This document shows, one piece after another, positions 1-5,457 of a stretch of 8,707 bases of DNA. The notes below the pieces were generated by a model, which was not told the DNA's origin, ran no database searches, and was given only the letters and a program-made list of their open reading frames with translations. Position numbers and translations under genes: made by a program. This DNA comes from JBQTII01 sp052388275. Its GTDB lineage: Bacteria; Actinomycetota; Actinomycetes; Sporichthyales; Sporichthyaceae. Position 1 is the first letter of the stretch. Each line of letters begins with the position of its first letter. Location of the stretch: assembly GCA_052388275.1 (NCBI GenBank), contig JBQTII010000108.1:1-8707 (forward strand). The letters are read 5' to 3'.

Positions 1-105
1 ATGGGGATGCCGTGCATGGGGATGCCGTGCATGGGGATGCCGTGCATGGGGATGCCGTGCACGAGGATGCCGTGCACGAGGATGCCGTGCACGAGGATCC
101 GGCCC
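1..105 (+). repeat. 15-bp in-frame tandem repeat (seven units, may continue upstream)
   Basis: Four units of ATGGGGATGCCGTGC (1-60) are followed by two of ACGAGGATGCCGTGC (61-90) and a degenerate unit (91-105). The four first copies are identical, which suggests recent expansion. The unit is five codons long, so a change in copy number keeps the frame and adds or removes HGDAV/HEDAV pentapeptides. The window starts inside the array, so its true length is unknown. Confidence 0.92.
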
Positions 106-797
106 CGGCCCGCCCGGCCGTGGTCGCCGAACTGGGCTGGGACTGCGCGGACTCCTACCTGCGGGCCACGCTCGCCGACGACGAGGACACCGCGCCGCAC
201 GCAGCGCTGCCCGCTCCGCGGCGCCGACGGGCGCCGGTCGCGATGGCGGTGCTTGCCCTGCTGCTCGGCGGCGGCGCGGGCGCCGTGGTGTTCGCCGGGG
301 ACCCTGGGGCCGAATCCGCCCGGCCCAGCCGCACGCTGGAGGTGGCTCCGCTGCCCTCCTCCAGCGCTGGGCGCTCCGAGCGGACGGAGGCCGGCGAGCG
401 GGCGAGCGCCGCGGCGCCGGCCGCGGCGCGGCGCACCACCGCAGGCGTCCCGGCGCGGACGGCGACCAAGACCAGCACAGCCCGCGCCGCGCTCGCGCCG
501 TCGACAACCGCGCCCGCCGCGACCCGGCGGGCCAGCCCCACGCGGTCCGCCGTCGCCCCGGCGCCGTTGCCGTCGGGTCCGTTGGAGACCGGGATCCGCC
601 CCGCCTCCCCGCCGCGCATGGTCGCGCCCGCGGAGCCCTCGGCGCCGCTGCAGGACAGCACACAGCCGCAGGACGCCGAGTCGGGATCGGTCGAGACCGC
701 GCCGACCGGCCCACCGGCCGCGGTCGCCACCCCGCCCGCACCACCGGGCCCGGCAAGTGAGCCGCCGCCGGCTCCGCAGGCCCCGACGGCCGGCTGA
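1..797 (+). CDS. C-terminal part of a single-pass membrane protein with pentapeptide repeats and a Pro/Ala/Thr-rich tail (5' end outside window)
   Basis: The reading frame is open from base 3, so the gene starts left of the window; 264 residues are visible before the TGA at 795-797. The fragment begins with four HGDAV and two HEDAV pentapeptides, then HEDP. A short acidic stretch follows (VAELGWDCADSYLRATLADDE), then an Arg cluster (RRRR, bases 219-230), one hydrophobic helix rich in Ala, Leu and Gly (about bases 234-300), and about 165 residues of Pro/Ala/Ser/Thr-rich, low-complexity sequence. By the positive-inside rule the repeats lie in the cytoplasm and the tail faces the wall. The same layout (Arg cluster, helix, tail) closes the Hsp70-like protein at 3024-4457, so this may be the end of a second Hsp70-like protein. 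That is inference only: no ATPase motif lies in the visible part. The tail could be a glycosylated wall-spanning linker. The frame is certain; the function is not recognised. Confidence 0.7.
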   Translation, partial: GDAVHGDAVHGDAVHGDAVHEDAVHEDAVHEDPAPARPAVVAELGWDCADSYLRATLADDEDTAPHAALPAPRRRRAPVAMAVLALLLGGGAGAVVFAGDPGAESARPSRTLEVAPLPSSSAGRSERTEAGERASAAAPAAARRTTAGVPARTATKTSTARAALAPSTTAPAATRRASPTRSAVAPAPLPSGPLETGIRPASPPRMVAPAEPSAPLQDSTQPQDAESGSVETAPTGPPAAVATPPAPPGPASEPPPAPQAPTAG

Positions 798-823
798 CGG
801 CTGATCGCCGAGGCCCTTAGCCG

Positions 824-859
824 CCGAAGGCCCTTCCGCCACGGGGGAAGGGCCTTCGG
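824..859. terminator. Hairpin terminator between convergent genes
   Basis: A perfect 14-bp inverted repeat (CCGAAGGCCCTTCC at 824-837, complement at 846-859) encloses an 8-base loop. It starts 27 bases after the + strand stop at 797 and ends 31 bases before the end of the - strand gene at 890, so it can end transcription from both sides. There is no clear T-tract on either side, as is common in high-GC actinobacteria. Confidence 0.8.
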
Positions 860-889
860 TCTGCCTGGCTGCTTGCGCAGACCTCGAGG

Positions 890-1630
890 TCAGCCGAGCA
901 GGTCGCCGGTGTCGAGCACGCCGTCGAGGTCGAGCAGGTCCGAACCGAGCAGGGCGCCCGAGCCCAGCATGCCGTCGAGGTCGAGCAGCGCGTCCTCGCC
1001 GAGGGCCGGGGCGAGCTGCAGGATGACGTCCTCGCCGAGCAGACCGTCGACGTCGGTGACGTTGCCGCCCGCCAGGAGCTCGTCGAGCGTGCCGGTACCG
1101 AGCGCGGGCAGGCCCAGCTCGGAGAGGCCGCCGGATCCGAGCACCGGCAGCATCTCCAGGTTCGGCAGCGTCATGCCCTCGCCGAGAATCCCGCCGCTGA
1201 GCAGGTTGGCCTGGCCCAGCAGCGCGTTGGCGGTGAAGTCGACCTGGGTCTGCACGTCGGTGACCGCGTCGGCGGCCACGATGCCGAGCCCGAACGGCAG
1301 GTTCGCGGCCACCTCCGCCACGTTGGTGCCGCCAGCGAGCGCGCCCTGCCCGGCGGTGTTGAGGTCCTCGCGGGCCTGCTCGAGCGCGACCTGCGCGTCG
1401 CTCACGATCCCGGCGTCCCTTGCATCACCCAGCACCCGCGCGCCCGCGGCACTCGCAGCGGCAGCGGTGGCGTCCACGGAGATGGTCGCGGCCTCGACGG
1501 CGTCATCGATCGCCGGCTGCAGATCCTCGACCACACGCTGCCCGTCGACCGCTTCGCTGACAATCCCCAGGAGATCGGGAACTGCCACCGACGCCGCTGC
1601 GCCGACCTGAAATTCGATGTTGTCGTTCAC
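890..1630 (-). CDS. Unrecognised acidic Ala/Leu/Gly-rich protein with LLG/LDLDG repeats
   Basis: The protein has 246 residues and a GTG start at 1630. GGGGG (1638-1642) lies 7 bases upstream, the same type of ribosome-binding site as on the two neighbouring genes. I do not recognise the family. Residues 1-60 hold mixed helical sequence (MNDNIEFQVG, PDLLGIVSEAVDG, then an Ala-rich stretch), and 60-135 are Ala-rich and probably helical. From about 137 the chain becomes a run of Leu/Gly/Asp segments: LLSGGILGEG, LPVLGSGGLSELG, LLDLDG twice (residues 215-220 and 232-237), ending GDLLG. It has no Cys, no signal peptide and no membrane helix, and is strongly acidic. The Leu-Leu-Gly style of the C-terminus recalls the GGLLG repeats of the IniB-like protein next door, which is co-oriented, so the two may be structural partners. 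That is inference. A terminator (1853-1884) separates them, so this gene probably has its own promoter. Confidence 0.8.
   Translation of the reverse strand: MNDNIEFQVGAAASVAVPDLLGIVSEAVDGQRVVEDLQPAIDDAVEAATISVDATAAAASAAGARVLGDARDAGIVSDAQVALEQAREDLNTAGQGALAGGTNVAEVAANLPFGLGIVAADAVTDVQTQVDFTANALLGQANLLSGGILGEGMTLPNLEMLPVLGSGGLSELGLPALGTGTLDELLAGGNVTDVDGLLGEDVILQLAPALGEDALLDLDGMLGSGALLGSDLLDLDGVLDTGDLLG
920..988 (-). repeat. Direct 18-bp repeat coding for LLDLDG
   Basis: GCCGTCGAGGTCGAGCAG occurs at 920-937 and again at 971-988, 51 bases apart, a multiple of three. On the - strand each copy encodes LLDLDG. The repeat is inside the C-terminus of the acidic protein and is best read as internal duplication of a protein motif. 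Confidence 0.75.
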
Positions 1631-1852
1631 GAGAATTCCCCCAGCTGTCCGATATGCCGCGGTCGCGGCAGGTACTCCCCTCGCGGGGCGAATGGAGCGC
1701 TCAACGGGAAGGAAACTGAAACCGCTGGGCCCATGTGAACCCTAGGTGCCAGCGGGTCTCAAGATCATTAGTGGGAGTCCAATCGAGGGAATCAATTCGG
1801 ACAGAACACGCAAGTGACATCGCTCGACGCACGCATTCGCGCAACAAACAGC
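1631..1852. promoter_or_regulatory. Intergenic region, presumed promoter of the acidic LLG protein gene
   Basis: This 222-base gap lies between the acidic-protein gene (start 1630) and the terminator of the IniB-like gene. It is less GC-rich than the flanking genes. On the - strand it holds CCGAATTGATTCCC (1787-1800), which resembles AATTGTTCCG sites in two other gaps (2793-2802 and 6114-6123), and a CTAG tetramer (1742-1745). No convincing -35/-10 pair was found by eye, so the promoter call rests on position alone. Confidence 0.35.
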
Positions 1853-1884
1853 GATGGCCCCACTCCATGCGGAGTGGGGCCATC
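1853..1884 (-). terminator. Rho-independent type terminator of the IniB-like gene
   Basis: A perfect 14-bp stem (GATGGCCCCACTCC at 1853-1866, complement at 1871-1884) with a 4-base loop begins 16 bases beyond the stop of the IniB-like gene. On the - strand the stem is followed by GCTGTTTGTTG, a T-rich tract, which fits an intrinsic terminator acting in that direction. Confidence 0.88.
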
Positions 1885-1899
1885 AGAGGCTGCGCCGAA

Positions 1900-2589
1900 T
1901 CAGATCGGCAGGATCTTGTCCACGCCGTCGAGCACCTCGGGCAGGACGCTGTCGTTGCCGCCGAGCAGCAGCGGGGTGTCGAGGGCGTCCACGATGTCGG
2001 CGATACTGTCGTCGAGCAGGCCGCCACCACCGGCGCCGCCACCGCCACCGGCGCCGCCACCACCGCCGAGCAGGCCGCCGCCGAGCAGGCCGCCGGTACC
2101 GAGCAGGCCGCCCGCGCCGGTCAGCACGTTGAGGGTGTCGAGGTCGACGAGCTCGTCGTTGAGCTGCAGCAGGCCGGAGTTGACGTTGTTGCCGTCACCG
2201 TCGATCTGCACGTTGTCGTTGCCCCGCTGCTGCTGGTTGTCGTCGCCCACGATGGCCTGGCCACCACGGTCGGCGACCGCGTTGCCGTCGCCCTCGACGT
2301 CGATGCCGCCGCTGCGGCCGTCATCGTCGTCGTCGTCGTCCTTGATCTTGAACTCGCGCAGGACCTTCTGCACGCCCTTGACGCCGTCGTTGTCGAAGTC
2401 GCCGTCGTTGGAGCCGGTCACGCACGGGTCGTCGGCGAGGACGCGGGCGACCTCGGCGATGTCGGCGCCGCAGTTGGCGTCGAAGCCGGCAGCGGCCAGA
2501 GCGGCCTCCGGGTTGCGGTTGAACGAGGCGCGGGCGTCGGCGTCGCGCATCAGTTCCATCATCCAGTCGAGCATCGAGATCGTTGCCAT
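1900..2589 (-). CDS. IniB N-terminal domain-containing protein
   Basis: The protein has 229 residues. The start chosen is ATG 2589, with GGGGGA at 2594-2599; an in-frame GTG at 2601 overlaps that site and is less likely. Residues 1-55 match the IniB-type N-terminal domain (SMLDWMMELMRDADARASF, NPEAALAAAGF, ADIAEVARVLADDP), seen in the isoniazid-induced M. tuberculosis IniB. Next come NDGDFDNDGVKG (61-72, resembling a DxDxDG calcium-loop core), VQKVLREFKIK, seven consecutive Asp (84-90), and a G-D-x-N stretch (100-138) with GDDNQQQRGNDN and DGDGNNV. Residues 158-190 are Gly/Leu-rich (GGLLG repeats, then Gly runs), and the end is again regular sequence (LLDDSIADIVDALD, PEVLDGVDKILPI). There are two Cys (40 and 56), no signal peptide and no membrane helix. 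In mycobacteria iniB sits with dynamin-like iniA/iniC and responds to cell-wall stress. Here the divergent neighbour is an Hsp70-like protein. The domain call is firm; the role in this organism is inferred. Confidence 0.88.
   Translation of the reverse strand: MATISMLDWMMELMRDADARASFNRNPEAALAAAGFDANCGADIAEVARVLADDPCVTGSNDGDFDNDGVKGVQKVLREFKIKDDDDDDDGRSGGIDVEGDGNAVADRGGQAIVGDDNQQQRGNDNVQIDGDGNNVNSGLLQLNDELVDLDTLNVLTGAGGLLGTGGLLGGGLLGGGGGAGGGGGAGGGGLLDDSIADIVDALDTPLLLGGNDSVLPEVLDGVDKILPI
2046..2111 (-). repeat. GGLLG-coding imperfect tandem repeats
   Basis: The 12-base word GAGCAGGCCGCC recurs three times between about 2069 and 2111, next to runs of GCCACC/GCCGCC. On the - strand this encodes GGLLGTGGLLGGGLLGG and the poly-Gly segment of the IniB-like protein. 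Such sequence is prone to slippage. Confidence 0.65.
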
Positions 2590-3023
2590 GGTGTCCCCCA
2601 CCTAGTGTTTGAAGGTTCGTGACCCGGCCCCCTCGGTCGGGTTCTGTCCATCACGGTAAACAGGCTGCGCCGGCGTCCATCGGGGATAAACCCGAGTTCT
2701 GGTACCGGCCCACTAGGGGATTGGAAATCCCGCGGCGCCGACGCTAGGGGAATTGCTTTGCGATCGGCTATAGCCCGAATGGAAAGTGCCCCAATTGTTC
2801 CGCGTATGCATTCGGGAATTTCTGATCAAATGCGACCAATGGCACCGAGAGGTGAGTGCTCCGCTGTCGCGCTTGTCCGGATTCTGGATCCGGTAACGCG
2901 TACAAAGGCGACATTGCGCGGCCGGTACGCAAAATCCCGGTCTGGCATTCACCCGATCGGCGGGGTGCCACCGTCGGCCGTGCTCAGATAGGGGAGCACG
3001 AACGGCATCAGGGGGAGTTCCAC
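2590..3023. promoter_or_regulatory. Divergent promoter region between the IniB-like and Hsp70-like genes
   Basis: This 434-base gene-free stretch lies between divergent starts (2589 on -, 3024 on +) and must hold both promoters. It is clearly richer in A/T than the genes. Visible elements: CTAG at 2602-2605, 2713-2716 and 2744-2747, two of them in the context CACTAGG; a 10-bp palindrome GGCTATAGCC (2766-2775); AATTGTTCCG (2793-2802); and an inverted repeat CCGGAT-5-ATCCGG (2877-2893). The ribosome-binding sites GGGGGA (2594-2599) and GGGGGAG (3011-3017) lie at its two ends. I could not assign -35/-10 hexamers with confidence. The length and the number of symmetric sites suggest regulated, possibly stress-responsive, expression. 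Confidence 0.6.
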
Positions 3024-4457
3024 ATGGGGTATCGACTTGCGGTCGACCTCGGCTCGACGTTCATCACCGCGGGCATCGCGGGCGACGACGGCGAGACCGA
3101 GCTCGTCATTCTCGGCCTGCGCGGGGCGCGGGCCGCCGCCATGGTGCACATCGGCACCGACGGCTCCCTGCTGTACGGGGACGCCGCCGCGGATCGCGCC
3201 GCCGCTGAGCCCGACCGGGTGGTCCGGGCCCTCGTGCGCCGCATCGGCGACGAGACTCCGCTGGTCCCCGGCACCAGCGCCGACACCCGCGCCCACGTGC
3301 TGGCCGCCGGCCTGATCGCCTGGGTCGTGGGCACCGTGACGATCAGCCAGGCGGGCCGTCCCTGCGCCATCGCGGTGACCCACCCCGCCTCCTGGGGGCC
3401 GCACAAGCAGCAGTTGCTGCGCACCGCCTTGCGCGGGGCCGGGATCGCGCAGGTGGAGCTGATGTCCGAGCCGGTAGCCGCCGCACATCTGGTGAACCCC
3501 GGCGTCACTGTCGTCTACGACCTCGGTGGACGCACCTTCGACCTCACCGTCCTGACCCCAGATGCCGAGGGCCGCCCGATCGTTGTCGGTCGTCCGGCCG
3601 GCCTGCCCGATCTGGGCGGTTCCGACTTCGACGACGCGGTGCTCGCGCACGTCCTGGGCTCCCTGGACCCGGCTGCCCGCGCTGCGCTGGACGTCGCCCT
3701 GGGTGCCCCCGCAGGCCCCGAGCCGGCAATGGTCGCCGCCCTGGCCCAGCTGCGCAGCGAGTGCGTGGCCGCCAAGGAGGCCCTGTCCGCGGGTACCGAC
3801 GCGACGGTCCTTATCGAGATCGGCGACGTGGTAACCACCGTGCGGCTGACCCGCGCGGAGTTCGAGGAGACGATCACCGCGGCGGTCGAATCCACCCTCG
3901 ATCTGACCGACGCTGTGCTCACCGACGCCGGAATCGTGATCGGGGAGGTCGGCCAGGTCGTGCTCAGCGGCGGCTCGACCCGGGTTCCGTTGATCGCCCA
4001 GCTGCTCTCAGCGCACTTCGGGGGGCGAGTGCACAGCTGCCCGGATCCGTCGTTGGCCGTGATGAGCGGCGCGCTTCGCGCCTTGGCGCCGCGCGTGCCG
4101 CTGAAAGCCCGTCCCGCCGCTATCGAGCCTGCCGCCGTCGACGTCGCCGTGCCCACGCAGCGCGTCGTCGTGATCGAAGAACATGTGCCATGGGAAGACG
4201 ACCTGGTCTTCGAGTGCGCCCGGCCGGCTCCGCGCCGGCGTCGCCGGACTCTGGTGGTGGCCGGGCGCATGCTCACGCTCTCGCTGCTGACCGCCGCGAT
4301 CCTGGCCGGGTCCAGCGCCTGGGTGCCCGCCGGCTCGACCTATACCGAGAGCCCTGCCCTGGCCTCCGCGCCGGAGCAGGCCGAGGAGAAGCTGTCCAAG
4401 GCCGAGCTGAAGAAGATCCTGCGCCAGGTGCTCCAAGAAGACTCCGCAGCGCGCTGA
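3024..4457 (+). CDS. Hsp70 family protein: ATPase domain with C-terminal membrane anchor, no substrate-binding domain
   Basis: The protein has 477 residues. The start is ATG 3024, with GGGGGAG (3011-3017) 6 bases upstream; an in-frame upstream extension lies in the regulatory region and is rejected. Hsp70/actin-fold motifs: phosphate-1 VDLGSTFITAG (7-17), a THPASWG strand (119-125), SEPVAAA (148-154), phosphate-2 VYDLGGRTFD (164-173, family form DLGGGTFD), LGGSDFDD (197-204), adenosine motif SGGSTRVP (315-322) and DPSLAVMSGA (341-350). The DnaK substrate-binding domain is absent. After a linker come RRRRR (404-408), a hydrophobic helix (about 409-431) and an external tail ending in a charged helix (EEKLSKAELKKILRQVL). 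The ATPase domain should face the cytoplasm. The Arg in phosphate-2, and Val where DnaK has its catalytic Lys (in LVRRIGD, my alignment by eye), suggest altered or weak ATPase activity. This is not the housekeeping dnaK. Partners are unknown; the divergent IniB-like gene is the obvious candidate. Confidence 0.88.
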   Translation: MGYRLAVDLGSTFITAGIAGDDGETELVILGLRGARAAAMVHIGTDGSLLYGDAAADRAAAEPDRVVRALVRRIGDETPLVPGTSADTRAHVLAAGLIAWVVGTVTISQAGRPCAIAVTHPASWGPHKQQLLRTALRGAGIAQVELMSEPVAAAHLVNPGVTVVYDLGGRTFDLTVLTPDAEGRPIVVGRPAGLPDLGGSDFDDAVLAHVLGSLDPAARAALDVALGAPAGPEPAMVAALAQLRSECVAAKEALSAGTDATVLIEIGDVVTTVRLTRAEFEETITAAVESTLDLTDAVLTDAGIVIGEVGQVVLSGGSTRVPLIAQLLSAHFGGRVHSCPDPSLAVMSGALRALAPRVPLKARPAAIEPAAVDVAVPTQRVVVIEEHVPWEDDLVFECARPAPRRRRRTLVVAGRMLTLSLLTAAILAGSSAWVPAGSTYTESPALASAPEQAEEKLSKAELKKILRQVLQEDSAAR

Positions 4458-4487
4458 CCCCCTCGGCGCGCTGCGGCCCCACCACAA

Positions 4488-4533
4488 CATGAGCGAGCGC
4501 AGCGAATCAATGAGGACAGTGCACTGTCCTCAT
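4488..4533. repeat. CATGAGCGAGCGCAGCGAA-type intergenic repeat joined to a 24-bp perfect palindrome
   Basis: From 4488 the sequence reads CATGAGCGAGCGCAGCGAA and then TCAATGAG, which looks like dispersed intergenic repeats of actinobacteria (from memory, not searched). It runs directly into a perfect 24-bp palindrome at 4510-4533 (half-site ATGAGGACAGTG). As RNA the palindrome would fold into a 10-bp stem with a TGCA loop, 52 bases past the stop of the Hsp70-like gene, so it may act as that gene's terminator or as a protein-binding site. The core GCGAGCGCAGCGA (4493-4505) recurs at 7563-7575. Confidence 0.65.
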
Positions 4534-4565
4534 GGGGATGGCCGAGCGCTGGCGAGGTTGTCAAA

Positions 4566-4599
4566 TGAGCCCCACCCGCGGCCAGGCGGGTGGGGCTCA
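4566..4599 (-). terminator. Terminator at the end of the folate-block transcript
   Basis: A perfect 14-bp stem (TGAGCCCCACCCGC at 4566-4579, complement at 4586-4599) with a 6-base loop starts 19 bases beyond the stop of the DUF6779 gene. On the - strand it is followed by TTTGACAA, a short T-tract. It marks the left border of the folate block against the Hsp70/IniB cluster. Confidence 0.85.
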
Positions 4600-4618
4600 G
4601 GTCGTTCCCACTGAAACG

Positions 4619-5320
4619 TCAGGCGGCCTTGATGTCGTCGTCGGCGGCGGCCGGGACGATCGAGAGCAGCTCGACCGGGTGCTCGCCGGTGATCTGCGCC
4701 GGCAGCTCCAGGGCGAGGGTGTCGTCGTGCATCGTCAGGTCGAGCTCGGTGCTCGCACTCAGGCTGGCGATCCACGAACTCACCCAGTCCTGCTCGCCGG
4801 CGTCCGACCCGCTCCCGAAGCTCTCCAGCACCCGGGCGGCAGCCTCGAACGCGGCAGCGGTGAGCTGGCGCTGGTCGTCGGCCTCCCGTTCGGCCTGCTG
4901 GGCCCGGGCACGCTCGGCGCGGGCGGCGCGCACGATCTCGGCGTTCTCGGCGTTCTCCGTGCGCAACTGGAGGACCTCCAGGCGCAGGTGCGCAGACTCG
5001 TCGTTGAGCCGCTCCAGCTGGGTCTGCAACGACCCGATGCTGGTGCCCAGAGCGCTGAGGCGGTCCGCGAAGAGGGTCTGCTCCCGGCGCTGGGTGGACT
5101 CCATCAGCGCGAGATCGCGGGTGTAGGCGCGGCCCCGCCGGAAGGCATACCCGGCGAGCGCCAGCGCGAGCGTCCAGGACGCGATGACCGCGTACTGGAG
5201 GATCGAGGTATTTGCGCTGATCACGGCCAGTGCCACGCCGGCGGTGGCGAGAGATCCCACCAGCGCGAGCGGCACAAGCTTCAGCGCGGACAGTTGGTTA
5301 CGGTGTCGGCCCCTGGTCAT
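4619..5320 (-). CDS. DUF6779-type membrane protein with two N-terminal helices and a coiled coil (Rv3604c-like)
   Basis: The protein has 233 residues from ATG 5320. After a basic N-terminus (MTRGRHRNQ) come two hydrophobic helices (about 14-34 and 38-59), then RRGR, then a long charged helix (about 70-150) with heptad-like Leu spacing (SIGSLQTQLERLNDESAHLRLEVLQLRTENAENAEIV), typical of a cytoplasmic coiled coil. The last third (155-233) is acidic and ends DDDIKAA. The Rv3604c-like assignment rests mainly on position: in M. tuberculosis the same order follows folK, with a DUF3180 protein and then an Ala/Arg-rich membrane protein. No catalytic motif is visible; a scaffold role at the membrane is possible but unproven. 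There is no ribosome-binding site before the start. A -10-like TACGTT (5328-5333) lies 7 bases upstream of the ATG, which would suit a leaderless mRNA. Confidence 0.78.
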   Translation of the reverse strand: MTRGRHRNQLSALKLVPLALVGSLATAGVALAVISANTSILQYAVIASWTLALALAGYAFRRGRAYTRDLALMESTQRREQTLFADRLSALGTSIGSLQTQLERLNDESAHLRLEVLQLRTENAENAEIVRAARAERARAQQAEREADDQRQLTAAAFEAAARVLESFGSGSDAGEQDWVSSWIASLSASTELDLTMHDDTLALELPAQITGEHPVELLSIVPAAADDDIKAA

Positions 5321-5327
5321 GAGCCAG

Positions 5328-5364
5328 AACGTAACGGGTGTGACTCACGTTTCTGGTGAGACAC
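5328..5364 (-). promoter_or_regulatory. Candidate leaderless promoter with overlapping inverted repeat, DUF6779 gene
   Basis: TACGTT on the - strand (5328-5333) fits the TANNNT -10 pattern and lies 7 bases before the ATG at 5320. Just upstream is an inverted repeat (GTGT-GA-CTCAC, 7-base loop, GTGAGACAC; 5338-5364) in the place of an operator or a -35 region. No good -35 hexamer is seen. The absence of a ribosome-binding site supports leaderless initiation. Confidence 0.35.
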
Positions 5365-5457
5365 GCTGATACGCCATGTGGGTGATGAATCTTCGGTCAG
5401 GGTGTCCCGCGCGGGCGACCTCGGGCCAGGCAGGCGTCCCCGCCCGTCGATGCCGGA

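Noticed and set aside
873..1610. 245-residue Ser/Pro/Arg-rich frame on the + strand
   Set aside because: It is the antisense shadow of the acidic LLG protein; its composition is typical of reversed high-GC coding sequence and the - strand gene has a good ribosome-binding site.
1735..2622. 295-residue open frame on the + strand opposite the IniB-like gene
   Set aside because: It is Val/Ala/Asp-rich shadow sequence antisense to the Asp/Gly-rich gene, has no ribosome-binding site, and runs through a terminator and the start region of the real gene.
2856..3023. N-terminal extension of the Hsp70-like protein by 56 residues
   Set aside because: The extension lies in regulatory sequence; the ATPase domain begins right after ATG 3024, which has a strong GGGGGAG site.
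3515..4276. 253-residue frame on the - strand inside the Hsp70-like gene
   Set aside because: It is Ser/Arg/Thr-rich, matches no family and is antisense to a clear ATPase domain.
4531..4540. CATGGGGATG as an outlying copy of the 15-bp repeat from the left edge
   Set aside because: Only 10 bases match, the context differs, and GC-rich sequence can give this by chance.
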